Origin: Cloacibacterium normanense | GTDB taxonomy: Bacteria > Bacteroidota > Bacteroidia > Flavobacteriales > Weeksellaceae | Direction: 5' to 3' | Assembly: GCF_002943105.1 (NCBI RefSeq) | Contig: NZ_PTPZ01000006.1 | Location: 1-64,000, forward strand | DNA: 64,000 bases | Shown here: positions 28,586 to 38,800 of the stretch, piece after piece | Layout of the letters: the number at the start of each line of letters is the position of its first letter | Numbering within the stretch: the stretch's first letter is position 1 | Translations under genes and position numbers: made by a program | The notes under the pieces: generated by a model | The model's input: only the letters and a program-made list of their open reading frames with translations | Database searches by the model: none | What the model was told of the DNA's origin: nothing

Positions 28586-29803
28586 ATGAAAAAAATTGAC
28601 TTCAAACAGAGAAAATATGTTTTGCCACTTTTAGCATTGCCGTTTCTGCTGCTATTTGTATATGTAGGAGCACAGTTTACCAAAGAAGACACATCGGAAA
28701 AAGATCAACCTAAAGAATTGTCACTTTCACTCGGTGAAACACAGGATTCTATTATGACGAAGAATGATGCGTATGATGCATTTTTCAAAAAAGATGACAA
28801 CAGAACCATGTTGGAAGGTTTGGACAAAGAAGAAGACAGCTTATACAACTATGATGACCAATTATCACTAGCTCAAAAAAGAAAAATCGATTCATTAAAA
28901 GCCGTTTCTTCAAGACAAAATCAATATCGTGAAAAAGGAAATCCATCTTCTTATTATAGCCCTAATTCATCTCAGAGAGAAGATAAAGATTACCAAAGGT
29001 CTTCTGAAATTATCAGGATGCTGAATGCCAAATCTTACGGAAAGCAAGAAAATGGATTTGATTCAGAAAGTCAGAAAGCTCCTTCCAAAAATGAGCCACA
29101 AGATCCCGTAAAATATCTGAAACAGCAAATGCTGGTGATGGATTCTTTAGAAAAAGCACGAGACCCAGAGTATCAAAGCAAACTAGCAGCTGAACAGAGA
29201 CTCAAAACCAGTAAAGAAAAAATGGACGAGTTTCTTAATTCTACTTTCAATGTTAGCAAATCAGGTATTAATAACGATTTCAATGCTTTTTACAAAGAAA
29301 AAGAAAACAGCTTTATCAAAGCCGTGATTGATGAAAACAATAAAGGCTTTCTAGGAAGCAGGATTAGATTTCGACTGTTGGAGGACATCTTCATAAGCAA
29401 CAGAAAAATAAGCAAAGGTTCCATTTTATATGGACAGATTTCGGGATTTTCAATGCAAAGAGTTGATCTTACAATTGTATCCGTATTTACGAAAGGAGAA
29501 ATTTTTCCTGTCAATCTTTCAATCTATGATGTGGATGGAATGAAAGGATTGTATGTACCCCAAAGTGTTTTCAGAGATATGATAAGAGAAATGGGAAGCA
29601 ATTCTGTACAAGGAACTCAAATGGATATGGGCGGACAAGGATTTTTTACCAGTCTTGGTTCTAAATTATTTACATCCACTTCCAAATCTCTTGCCAACCT
29701 GATTAAAACCAACAAAGCCAAATTGAAGTACAATTCTTACGTATTTCTGATTGACGAAAAACAACTCAAAGATTCACAAAACCAACAAAAAAATAAAAAA
29801 TGA
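28586..29803 (+). CDS. traM: TraM, VirB10-like channel protein
   Basis: A 405-residue protein with an N-terminal membrane helix (YVLPLLALPFLLLFVYVGA) and a long charged, flexible periplasmic linker (residues 35-230) that spans the envelope. The C-terminal TraM domain contains GFLGSRIRFRLLEDIFI, ISKGSILYGQISGF and DMGGQGFFTSLGSKLF. It is the energy-coupling core of the outer-membrane complex. It overlaps traN by 4 bp (ATGA at 29800). Confidence 0.88.
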   Translation: MKKIDFKQRKYVLPLLALPFLLLFVYVGAQFTKEDTSEKDQPKELSLSLGETQDSIMTKNDAYDAFFKKDDNRTMLEGLDKEEDSLYNYDDQLSLAQKRKIDSLKAVSSRQNQYREKGNPSSYYSPNSSQREDKDYQRSSEIIRMLNAKSYGKQENGFDSESQKAPSKNEPQDPVKYLKQQMLVMDSLEKARDPEYQSKLAAEQRLKTSKEKMDEFLNSTFNVSKSGINNDFNAFYKEKENSFIKAVIDENNKGFLGSRIRFRLLEDIFISNRKISKGSILYGQISGFSMQRVDLTIVSVFTKGEIFPVNLSIYDVDGMKGLYVPQSVFRDMIREMGSNSVQGTQMDMGGQGFFTSLGSKLFTSTSKSLANLIKTNKAKLKYNSYVFLIDEKQLKDSQNQQKNKK

Positions 29804-30669
29804 AAACGATATTATATAGTCTGTTACTATTTACAGCTCAATTTTTAACCGCACAAACGGCAACCAAAGAACAAATTATTTCGGATTTACCCGAAATAGA
29901 AATTACAGAAGGAATTAATTTACACATTATTTCACCTGAACCGATTCAGTACGTTGATTTATCTACTAAAAAACTTACGGGAGATTTACCGACCACCAAT
30001 ATTGCCAGAATTAAAATTACGGACAGTCCCGAATCTAATGAGACAGAAAAAATAAAAAAGCAGACAACTTTTACTAGTGGACAAAACATTGGAGTTATAA
30101 GTGTTGTTGGACAATCATTTATTGCTCAGTACAAAGCAGTTTACAGAAATTCCGAAAACTTAAATACGGTTACCAATATTCATATTCAGCCCGAAAATAT
30201 GCAACCTATTGAGTTTGATAAAATGGTGTTTTCTAATCTTGAATTGAGAAAGTTTGCAATGGATATTATTCAGAAAAGCTCAGAAAAAAATCCAATCAGA
30301 GAAGAGAAAAATCTGAAACTCAATATTCAGTTGAACAATGTGTATGTAATGAGTGATTATATTTTTTTGGATATGACTTTTAAGAACAATTCAAATCTGA
30401 GTTATGATATTGAAGACTTGAAATTTTCCATAGAAGACAAAAAAATATATAAAGCCACCAACAATCAAAGTATTGAGATGACTCCCATTTTTCAACTGAA
30501 TCCACAAAAACACTTCCGTAAAAATTTCAGAAATATTTATGTCTTCAAAAAATTCACCTTTCCAAACAGTAAAGTAATGATGGTACGATTAATTGAAGAA
30601 CAACTTTCAGGAAGAACCATCGAAATGAAAGTGAACTATTCAGATATTCTTAAAGCTGATACATTCTAG
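29800..30669 (+). CDS. traN: TraN, VirB9-like (DUF4138) periplasmic protein
   Basis: A 289-residue protein with a signal peptide (TILYSLLLFTAQFLTAQ). The domain is beta-rich: TEGINLHIISPEPIQYVDLST, then LKLNIQLNNVYVMSDYIFLDMTFKNNSNLSYDI, as in TraN/DUF4138. It partners TraM in the outer-membrane core complex. It overlaps the traM stop and is followed after 58 bp by the coupling protein gene. Confidence 0.88.
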   Translation: MKTILYSLLLFTAQFLTAQTATKEQIISDLPEIEITEGINLHIISPEPIQYVDLSTKKLTGDLPTTNIARIKITDSPESNETEKIKKQTTFTSGQNIGVISVVGQSFIAQYKAVYRNSENLNTVTNIHIQPENMQPIEFDKMVFSNLELRKFAMDIIQKSSEKNPIREEKNLKLNIQLNNVYVMSDYIFLDMTFKNNSNLSYDIEDLKFSIEDKKIYKATNNQSIEMTPIFQLNPQKHFRKNFRNIYVFKKFTFPNSKVMMVRLIEEQLSGRTIEMKVNYSDILKADTF

Positions 30670-30727
30670 AGGCAGTGTCTCTTCCAATTTTTTAATCTTT
30701 TATTCCCTTAATTTTTTAATTCAAGAA

Positions 30728-32719
30728 ATGCAAGAGCAACAACATCAAATCAAGATTTACGGTTTCCTACAGAAGGCAGTGTATGCTGTCGTGGCATTAG
30801 ATTGTGCATCGCTTTTTTATCTTCATGCCAATATTCCAGTTGTATCCTATTTATTGAAAAACTTCTCAAAGCTGAGTTTTATTTACCCTCCTATCAATGC
30901 CAAGTTTGCCACATTGATTTTGATAGGATTGGTAGCTGTTGGAACGAAAGCCAAAAAAAAGAAAGACTTAAATATTTCTACAGAGATTGTGGTTCCAATG
31001 GTATTAGGATTAATCATGATTTTTTCATCTCTGATTGTGCAGAATGAAGCTGGAAATGTAAAACTCCCCAAAATATTTCCAGGCTTTAATCTCTATCAGG
31101 TCATATATGCAATTCTTTCATTTTTGGGAGCAGTCATTCTTCAGATGGGAGCTGACAGCATTTCAAAATTGATGCAGCAAAAGATGGGAAAAGACCGATG
31201 GAACGTCGAGGAAGAATCTTTTGACCAAAATCAGGAACTGATAAAGTCAGACACTAATATCAACATTCCTTATTTATTTAGATACAAAGGAAAAAGCAAT
31301 AAAGGTTGGATTAATCTGAATCCTTTTCGTGGAACAATGGTGATTGGAACACCTGGCTCTGGAAAATCTTTCGGCGTGATTAATCCAGCTATCCGACAGA
31401 TGATTGCCAAAGGTTTTTGTCTTTGCATTTATGATTTTAAATTTCCCGATTTGGCACAGATTGCATACTACCATTACCTGCTGAAAAAAAGCAAAGATTC
31501 GGATTATAATTACAGCTTTCATGTAATTAACTTAAATGAAGTCGAAAAATCAAGGAGAGTCAATCCATTTCATAAAAAATACATCCAAACTTTGGCGGAA
31601 GCCCAGGAAATGGCAGAATCAATGGTTTCCTCATTGCAAAAAGGTGGTTCGAGTTCGGGAGGCGGTTCTGAAGCATTTTTCACTCAATCTGCTATTAATT
31701 TTCTGGCTTCCTGCATTTACTTTTTTGCAAAACTAGAGAACGGAAAATATTCAGACTTGCCTCATATTCTTTCTTTTATGAATAGAAGCTATAAGGAAAT
31801 TTTTGACACATTATTTACAAATGAAGAAATTGGTTCCTTGCTTTCGCCTTTCAAAACGGCTTATGACAATAAAGCTTTTGACCAATTGGAAGGACAAGTC
31901 GGAACGCTCAAAATTTTCCTTTCCCGATTGACAACTAAAGAAAGCTTTTGGGTGTTTTCGGGGGATGAAGTGGAACTGAAAATAACAGACAGAGAAAATC
32001 CATCCATCATTATTCTGGCATCCGACCCAGGAACACAAGATATTAATTCGGCATTATATTCTGCTGTTCTGAATCGTACGTTACGCTTAGTCAATTCCAA
32101 ACATAATATGCCTGGAGCAATTATCGCTGATGAGTTTCCTACTATATACATCCACAAAATTGATAATGTAGTTGCGACTGCAAGAAGCAATAGGGTTGCT
32201 GTTCTGCTAGGACTTCAGGAAATACCGCAATTACGTCAGTTCTATAAAAAAGAAGTGGCTGATACTATTTCAGCTATTGTGGGGAATATACTTTCTGGTT
32301 CGGCAAGAGATAAAAACACTTTGGAATGGCTTGAAAAACTATTTGGGAAAATCAAGCAGAAATCTTTTTCTCAATCTATTTCCCAACAAGGAACTACAAC
32401 TAGCATCAACGAAAAGATGGATTTCATGATTCCTGCGGGAAAAATAGCAGCTTTAAGAACAGGAGAAATGGTAGGAATGATTGCGCAAGGAGAAGAGAAC
32501 GATACCGATGAATACAAGACATCTGCAATTAACGGGAAAATCAATTTGGATATGAAAGCCATTAATCAAGAAGAACAAAACTACGTTCCGATGCCAATTT
32601 ATTATTCTTTTATAGACAAAGCTGGAAACAATCGTAAAGAAGATGTTCTGATGACCAACTTTAGAAAAATTAATAAAGAGGTGGAACTTATAGTCAATGA
32701 AAATATAAAAACAACATAA
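30728..32719 (+). CDS. Type IV coupling protein (VirD4/TraD-like)
   Basis: A 663-residue protein. It has four N-terminal membrane segments within residues 10-150, a Walker A motif GTPGSGKS (207-214) and Walker B at AIIADEFPTIY. RSNRVAVLLGLQEIPQLRQFY follows, the sensor and arginine-containing region of the family. It links the relaxase-DNA complex to the secretion channel. In Bacteroides elements the equivalent is called MobC or TraG-like. It is separate from the TraG/VirB4 ATPase upstream. The M23 peptidase gene starts directly after its stop. Confidence 0.9.
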   Translation: MQEQQHQIKIYGFLQKAVYAVVALDCASLFYLHANIPVVSYLLKNFSKLSFIYPPINAKFATLILIGLVAVGTKAKKKKDLNISTEIVVPMVLGLIMIFSSLIVQNEAGNVKLPKIFPGFNLYQVIYAILSFLGAVILQMGADSISKLMQQKMGKDRWNVEEESFDQNQELIKSDTNINIPYLFRYKGKSNKGWINLNPFRGTMVIGTPGSGKSFGVINPAIRQMIAKGFCLCIYDFKFPDLAQIAYYHYLLKKSKDSDYNYSFHVINLNEVEKSRRVNPFHKKYIQTLAEAQEMAESMVSSLQKGGSSSGGGSEAFFTQSAINFLASCIYFFAKLENGKYSDLPHILSFMNRSYKEIFDTLFTNEEIGSLLSPFKTAYDNKAFDQLEGQVGTLKIFLSRLTTKESFWVFSGDEVELKITDRENPSIIILASDPGTQDINSALYSAVLNRTLRLVNSKHNMPGAIIADEFPTIYIHKIDNVVATARSNRVAVLLGLQEIPQLRQFYKKEVADTISAIVGNILSGSARDKNTLEWLEKLFGKIKQKSFSQSISQQGTTTSINEKMDFMIPAGKIAALRTGEMVGMIAQGEENDTDEYKTSAINGKINLDMKAINQEEQNYVPMPIYYSFIDKAGNNRKEDVLMTNFRKINKEVELIVNENIKTT

Positions 32720-33559
32720 ATGATAACCATAAAAAAATATTTTATAGCAGTATTGATATTGTCTTTTCATATTCTAGTTTTAGGACAATTTAATACCCTG
32801 ACATATACATTACCAAAGAAAATTGATAATCTAAAAGTAATAGAGCAAGTGAAAGAAACGGACAATCATAAGCCAAAAAAAAATAAAAAGTCGTTGAAAG
32901 AGATTTTTAACATGGTCAAAAAAACAAACCTGAAAAAAGAATTGGATTCTCTGAAAACATTACTTAAAGAAAAATCATCAACTCACAATAAAAAATGGAA
33001 TACGCAAAAATTACAGGATTCCTTGATTCTAGTTGTTCAAAATAAAATGCTTGATCAAATTAAAAATAATAAAAATCAATTGTCTCAATACAGTTTTGCA
33101 AATGAAGCACGAGATATGAATTATTTAAAAATTGTAATGCCATTAAATAATGAAATCTCTGTCACATCACCTTATGGAATAAGGACTCATCCGATTTTTG
33201 GAGCATCTAAATTTCATAATGGAATTGACTTGATTGCGAATTATGAAAATGTCTATTCGGTTCTGGACGGGAAAGTCACTGAAACAGGTTGGGACAATAA
33301 TGGTGGTGGAAATTACATCAAAATTAAACACTTTGACCGTTATGAGACTGCCTATCTCCATCTTTCAGAAATTTATTATAGTGTCGGAGAGTTTGTAAAA
33401 GCAGGTTTTATCATCGCTAAAAGCGGAAGTTCTGGAAATTCAACTGGACCGCATTTGCACTTTTCTGTAAAAGAATTCGGCAAAAACATCAATCCTACTC
33501 ATTTTTTAAATGACCTTATAAAAGTAAACCAATTAATAACTACCAATTATGCAAAATGA
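32720..33559 (+). CDS. M23-family peptidoglycan peptidase of transfer module
   Basis: A 279-residue protein with a signal peptide (FIAVLILSFHILVLG). Residues 30-125 are charged and helical. The LytM/M23 domain follows with VTSPYGIRTHP, the zinc ligands of HNGID, and HLHFS. The family cleaves peptide cross-links in peptidoglycan; here it would open the wall for channel assembly. All metal ligands look intact. The next gene starts inside its last 11 bases. Confidence 0.88.
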   Translation: MITIKKYFIAVLILSFHILVLGQFNTLTYTLPKKIDNLKVIEQVKETDNHKPKKNKKSLKEIFNMVKKTNLKKELDSLKTLLKEKSSTHNKKWNTQKLQDSLILVVQNKMLDQIKNNKNQLSQYSFANEARDMNYLKIVMPLNNEISVTSPYGIRTHPIFGASKFHNGIDLIANYENVYSVLDGKVTETGWDNNGGGNYIKIKHFDRYETAYLHLSEIYYSVGEFVKAGFIIAKSGSSGNSTGPHLHFSVKEFGKNINPTHFLNDLIKVNQLITTNYAK

Positions 33560-34271
33560 AAATTTACCAACCGAAGAACTGAAAAAGTTCGGGATAATCA
33601 ATGAAGACTTATCATTCTCAAAAAAACTAAAAGCAGATGATATTCAGAAATTCCTACAAGGTTATACTATTGTGGCTGACAACGAAAACAATAGGGCTAC
33701 TTTTCAACTCACCGAAAATAACACTAAGCTAAAAGTTATTTTTTTGGAAAGAGATAAAAACCTATCAGAAATACTGGATAAGAGTAAAGAAAAAATTCAG
33801 TATTCTGAAACAAGATCACAATACTATGTTAATGATAATAGGCATTCTGCTCAATTGGGATTTTCAAAACAGGCATTTGTTTTTGACAAGGAAACAAATA
33901 CCATAAAAGAAATGGATTTGATCAAGAATGCTCATGAACTTACAAAAATCGTTTCGGAAAGAAAAAATCAAGAAGAAATCAATCAATATAAGTTGGAGCT
34001 AGAAAAATTAAAAAGTTTTTTACAAGAAAAAATAGGGTTGTATCCAGAAATCGCTAAGAAAATTACAAACGATTTGAATATTGTTTCTCGAGAAATTGAT
34101 ACTGTAAACAGTATTACGCTAGATGAAAAACAAATTGCAAAAGAAAATAATTCTAAGGTTCAGCTGAATGTAAATGACAAAGATATGTATGAAGATTCCA
34201 ACCGAAATCGTGAGGAACAAGAAGAGCTACAGTCGGAAGAACAAAAAAAATCACGAAAATTTAGAAGATAG
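33549..34271 (+). CDS. Accessory conjugation-region protein, DUF3945/DUF4099-like
   Basis: A 240-residue cytoplasmic protein. Its N-terminus (NLPTEELKKFGI...LKADDIQKFLQGY) is like the DUF4099/DUF3945-type proteins that accompany topoisomerase or transfer genes in Bacteroidota elements. The C-terminal half is charged and coiled-coil-like, ending in a basic KSRKFRR. The family assignment is tentative. It overlaps the peptidase gene by 11 bp. Confidence 0.6.
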   Translation: MQNENLPTEELKKFGIINEDLSFSKKLKADDIQKFLQGYTIVADNENNRATFQLTENNTKLKVIFLERDKNLSEILDKSKEKIQYSETRSQYYVNDNRHSAQLGFSKQAFVFDKETNTIKEMDLIKNAHELTKIVSERKNQEEINQYKLELEKLKSFLQEKIGLYPEIAKKITNDLNIVSREIDTVNSITLDEKQIAKENNSKVQLNVNDKDMYEDSNRNREEQEELQSEEQKKSRKFRR

Positions 34272-34324
34272 ATCAAAAATTTATCATTAGAATATTAATC
34301 AATAACATTTAAACCCCAAAAATT

Positions 34325-35077
34325 ATGGAAACACAGAAAGAATTCGACCAAGTAGAGTATCTAAAAAATCAATTAAAATACCTTGGTTTTGGAGAAGGAG
34401 AGAAACTCCACAAAGATTTAGAAAAAGGTATCAAATCCAAAAATCAACAATTTGAAGTCAAGACGACTTCTGACAAAGCATTATCTGGAAATAAGGCAGA
34501 TTTTACTTTGAAATTCAACAAAACAGATGGTGGAGGTATTTTTCTTAATTCGTACTGCGCAAAATTGACGAACGAAAAGAAGGAGGAGATTTCTCATAAT
34601 TTCCCCGTGAACCGAGAAAATACCTTTACCGCAAAAGAAGCTATTAATCTTTTGGAAGGAAGAAGTGTGAAAATTGAGTTTCATAACCCTAAAAGTGAGC
34701 AGAAGGAAATTGCTTTTGTACAGTTAAATTTTGATGAGCCTAAAACAGAAAAAGGAAACTATCTATTTCAAAATTTTTATAAAAATTATGGTGTTGAGAC
34801 CGACAAAATAGTAGAAAAATCCAACCTTATTTTTGATAAGCCTGAGTATAAAGAAAATACTATTAAATCTTTGGAAAAGGGAAATATTGTTAAGGTGAAA
34901 TTTGAGCAGGATGATAAGGTTATTGAAGGAAAAGCCATCCTTAATCCTCAAAACAGAAATCTAAAGCTGTATGATTCTGATATGAATAGAATCAATACCA
35001 ACAAACCTTTGGAAGGTATCGAACAAGACAATAAACACGAAAAAAGCAATGTGAAGGAGCAAAGTATTAAACGATAA
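34325..35077 (+). CDS. Accessory conjugation-region protein
   Basis: A 250-residue soluble protein. Residues 1-120 form a compact alpha/beta region (DQVEYLKNQLKYLGFGEG, FTLKFNKTDGGGIFLNSYC). The C-terminal part includes LEKGNIVKVKFEQDDKVIEGKAILNPQ, a small beta domain like those repeated in mobile-element accessory proteins. Its function is not known. It is preceded by a 53-bp gap and followed by a terminator hairpin, so it closes the main transfer operon. Confidence 0.6.
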   Translation: METQKEFDQVEYLKNQLKYLGFGEGEKLHKDLEKGIKSKNQQFEVKTTSDKALSGNKADFTLKFNKTDGGGIFLNSYCAKLTNEKKEEISHNFPVNRENTFTAKEAINLLEGRSVKIEFHNPKSEQKEIAFVQLNFDEPKTEKGNYLFQNFYKNYGVETDKIVEKSNLIFDKPEYKENTIKSLEKGNIVKVKFEQDDKVIEGKAILNPQNRNLKLYDSDMNRINTNKPLEGIEQDNKHEKSNVKEQSIKR

Positions 35078-35097
35078 ATAATTCCTTAAACTAATTT

Positions 35098-35132
35098 AAA
35101 AGCGGTAGGTCTTCAGATTTGCCGTTTTTTTT
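35098..35132 (+). terminator. Rho-independent terminator after transfer operon
   Basis: Stem AAAAGCGGTAGGT (35098-35110) pairs, with some G-U pairs, with ATTTGCCGTTTTT (35117-35129) around a CTTCAG loop and is followed by T residues. It lies 21 bp downstream of the last accessory gene. Confidence 0.6.
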
Positions 35133-35144
35133 AATCTATAAAAA

Positions 35145-35822
35145 ATGAAAAAAAAATTAACATTCCCATTTTTTCTTCTGCTTTTTGTTTTGAATTCTTG
35201 TCACAAAGAAATAAAGGCAGAAAAAGGAGGTATCGACATCATTTCCAACGTTTATTTTGATGCTTCCAAAGGATTAAATAAAATGCAAACCTTCCATATT
35301 TCTAGACTCAACTATCAAAATGATTCACTTATAGAATTAGTTTCTGATAATGAATTTCCAGAAATAATAACAGACACTTATTTCATAAAAGATACTGTTT
35401 ACTACAATTTGAATAATAATACTTCATCAGTTTTTTCGGAAATACAAAAACAGCAAAAACCAACTTCGGTATATGCCAAAACTGTAGGAGCTGTTTTTAC
35501 AAAAACCACACTTCTCAATTACAGAAACCGCAGAAAATTGAGTGATACTATACTTTTCAAAAAGAATTACAAACGCTTTGAAATCAATTCGCCTTGGAAT
35601 TATACCCGATATTATATTTATCCATCTGATACGATTTTGCCTTATTCAATATACAAAGAAGTTGGTAAAGATTATCATGGTAGAATTGAAAGGATCGATT
35701 CATATGATAAAAAGAACGACATCTTTGTATCCCTTCAATTAATTCCCAGAAAAAATTGGGATGATACAGCAAAAGAAATTTTTGAGTTTAACCAGTTTGT
35801 AAAAAACCGAAAAAGTGAGTGA
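35145..35822 (+). CDS. Putative lipoprotein
   Basis: A 225-residue protein with a lipoprotein signal (FPFFLLLFVLNSC, cysteine at about residue 19). The mature part is beta-rich (TYFIKDTVYYNLNNNTSSVF, RYYIYPSDTILPYSIYKEVG). No known family is recognised. The stop overlaps the GTG start of the methylase-helicase by 8 bp. Surface lipoproteins in conjugative elements may mediate entry exclusion or mating contact; this is only a possibility here. Confidence 0.6.
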   Translation: MKKKLTFPFFLLLFVLNSCHKEIKAEKGGIDIISNVYFDASKGLNKMQTFHISRLNYQNDSLIELVSDNEFPEIITDTYFIKDTVYYNLNNNTSSVFSEIQKQQKPTSVYAKTVGAVFTKTTLLNYRNRRKLSDTILFKKNYKRFEINSPWNYTRYYIYPSDTILPYSIYKEVGKDYHGRIERIDSYDKKNDIFVSLQLIPRKNWDDTAKEIFEFNQFVKNRKSE

Positions 35823-38800
35823 TAAAGAACTTTTGAATCCTTTTTTTGAGGATATTACCGTTGAACAAGGAACTAAAAACGAGTTGATTGTCTTTAAAAA
35901 TCATAAAGACAAAGAATCATTTTTAGAACTTTTGAAGTTGAATAATCAAAGCAACAATAGAACTCTAGTAACGCTCAATGCCGATGAATATTCTAAAAGA
36001 TTTATTAACCGATTTCAAAACTATGAAGGTAAAATATTTCTTTGTCTGGAGGGGGATAGAACAGGAAATATGCATACTCTCAACATTCTTACGGAATTTA
36101 AAAACAAAAATATTAAGGATATCAGAACATTGTATGGGATTTCTGAAAATGCCAATCTTAATTTGGAGGAATATTTAAAAAATAAACTTCAATCTAATGA
36201 TATAAATGTTACTTTAGTCGAACCAAAAAAAACACTAAATGAAAGAGATTACAATAAATCAAAAGGAATTCCCAATACTCAGCACTTGGGATCCGAATCT
36301 ATTGGAAGAGATATTGGAAAACTTAGCAAAAACAGCCAATCCGAACAAATTGGAAATCACCCAAGCGGACAAAGATTGGGCAGCAACGATGCTAGAAATG
36401 GACTTGCAGACACAATCTGGAAGCATTTGGTCGGATACAGAGAACGAGAACGAGAAAGAGAAAGAGGATACGATGGTGGTCCACAACAAAATGATGATGA
36501 AAAAAATGAAAGAAGAGAAAATTCCTTGGGAGGAATCATATCCAGGAGAACTGTATCCCATAGAACAGAAAAAACATTAAGTCCTAATTCTACAAATAAT
36601 GAGGAATTAGACTTACTCATATCAAAATATAAAGGTCAGAAACTGACCAATGAACAAGTTGCAGAAGTAGTTTCTGTAGCTTGTTTTGTTTCTAATAATC
36701 AAAAAGTTTTTCTGAAAGAAAATCTCAAAATCACTGAGGATTTAAAAGAAATTTGTAACCAGTTCAAAAGTGGTGGAACTACAAAGGAAGGCAGAGGGAT
36801 TTTAGACGAATATTACACCGACGATAAAATCGTAAATACAGTTCGAAATTTAATCAGAGATCAAATTATTAATCAAAAAGAAATTTCAGTTTTAGAACCA
36901 AGTGTTGGAACGGGTAATTTTCTTTATGCTACAAAAGATTTAGCACTAAAATCTATTATTACTGCTTTTGAAATCAACGAAACTACGGCTAAAATTGCAA
37001 AAATTCTGCATCCCGAAGCAGATATTAATCTTCGTTCATTTGAAACCGAATTTATTGATGAAAAAGGAATTAAAAAAGAAGAATATTTACTTTATGACTT
37101 AGTAATTGGAAACCCTCCTTATGGTGAACATCGCGGCTTATATAAAGGTTTGGGGGAAGAGTCCAAAATTTCAAAATACGAAGATTATTTTGTAAAACGT
37201 TCTTTAGATTCTTTAAGAGCAGATGGGATTTTGGCTATGGTGCTTCCTTCAGGTTGGCTGAATAGACAAAAGGATTTGCAAAATGCGAATATCGTAGAAG
37301 GTTTTCGTTTGCCAAACGGAGCTTTTGCAGGAACTCAAATAGGAACGGATATTATTATTCTCAAAAAAAGTATTCATAAAATTTCTACTGATATTTCGAA
37401 CTATTTTGAAGTTAATCCTTCAAGGATTTTAGGAGAAATAAGGGAAAAAACTAATCGTTTCGGACGTTTAGAAAATTATGTTCATGGAAGTTTAGAAGAG
37501 GCTTTATCAAAAATTCAAAATTTTAAAAACAAAAAGGAAACCGCAAGAATTGGAAATCTTTTCGAAGATTTATTTTTAGAAAATACCGAACAAAAAATTG
37601 ATGAAAAATTTGAAACAAAAATTGAAACTAAAACAGAGAATGAAAAGCAATCCATCGAAAAAGAGTTTGATTTAGCTCAAGTTAAAATTGAAACGGTACT
37701 TTCTCAACTCAATAATATCAAATTTAAATCGCCTACAATTGTTTCAGAGATAAGAAAATATGAAAGATTTCTCGAAGACTTAATAGCAAAACCGACTTTG
37801 TTTTCAGAAGAAAATTTAAAAGAGATTATTGAAAAAAGTGATAGAATAATTTCTATTCACAATAACAAAAAGGAGAATGAGTATAAAATTCAAACCAAAC
37901 CTGAACTCAAGAAAGGAATTTTAAAATATCAGTTTTCCAAACGAGATGAAATCGTCAATACTTCTTTACAAAATAGTTCTGATATTACCAAAGAACAAAT
38001 TGAAGCTTTCAGAGATACCTCTTATGAAGGAACACTCAATAATCATGAAAAACATTCTCGATTTGCAAATTATATTGATGGTAAATGGGTTCATGATTTT
38101 TATTATGCTGAAGGGAATATCTATAAAAAATTAGAACAACTTGAAAAAGATTTTTCGGTTAAAAATGCCAATGGAGAAATGATAAATCAATATGTAAAAC
38201 AAAAATCTTTATTAGAAAGTGTACTCCCTAAAACAAAATCTTTAGACGAAATTTTCATCAGTCCTAATCATGAGTTTGTACATAAATTTGATTTAGGGAT
38301 AATAGATAAAGATCGATGGAATCCGAATACAAGACAAATGGAATCCATTACAGAAAATTACAATCTTGCGGAAAAATTCAAAGATTTTGTTGGGACTTTA
38401 TCCAGTGAGGCTTTTGCGGGTTCATCGGCTTGGGAAGTGCGAAGTTTTGTAAATAATGAAACAGTCACTGGAAGTGATAAAGAAAGAAATGCTTTGGTCA
38501 GAGAAAGAAGAAAAGCTGCTGCGAATGATTTGTTTTACAAATTTGTTCGGGAAGAATTAAACGATGATATCAGAAATCGTTTCGTGAAAGAATTTAATAG
38601 AAATTACAACAATATACATGTTCCGGATTATTCTAAATTTCCACTATTCTCAAAAATTCATCAAAATTTCAAAGGAAAAGAATTAAAACTAACCGAAGTT
38701 CAAAAAGCTGGAATTGGACGACAAACCACCAAAGGAGTAGGGCTTTTGGCGCACGAGGTTGGCTTTGGGAAAACATTGTCTGGTATTCTTTCAATGCATG

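Noticed and set aside
36239-36580. 113-codon plus-strand and ~100-codon minus-strand frames inside the methylase-helicase gene
   Set aside because: They are created by the stop-free GAGAAC/GAGAAA microsatellite and lie within an intact larger gene.
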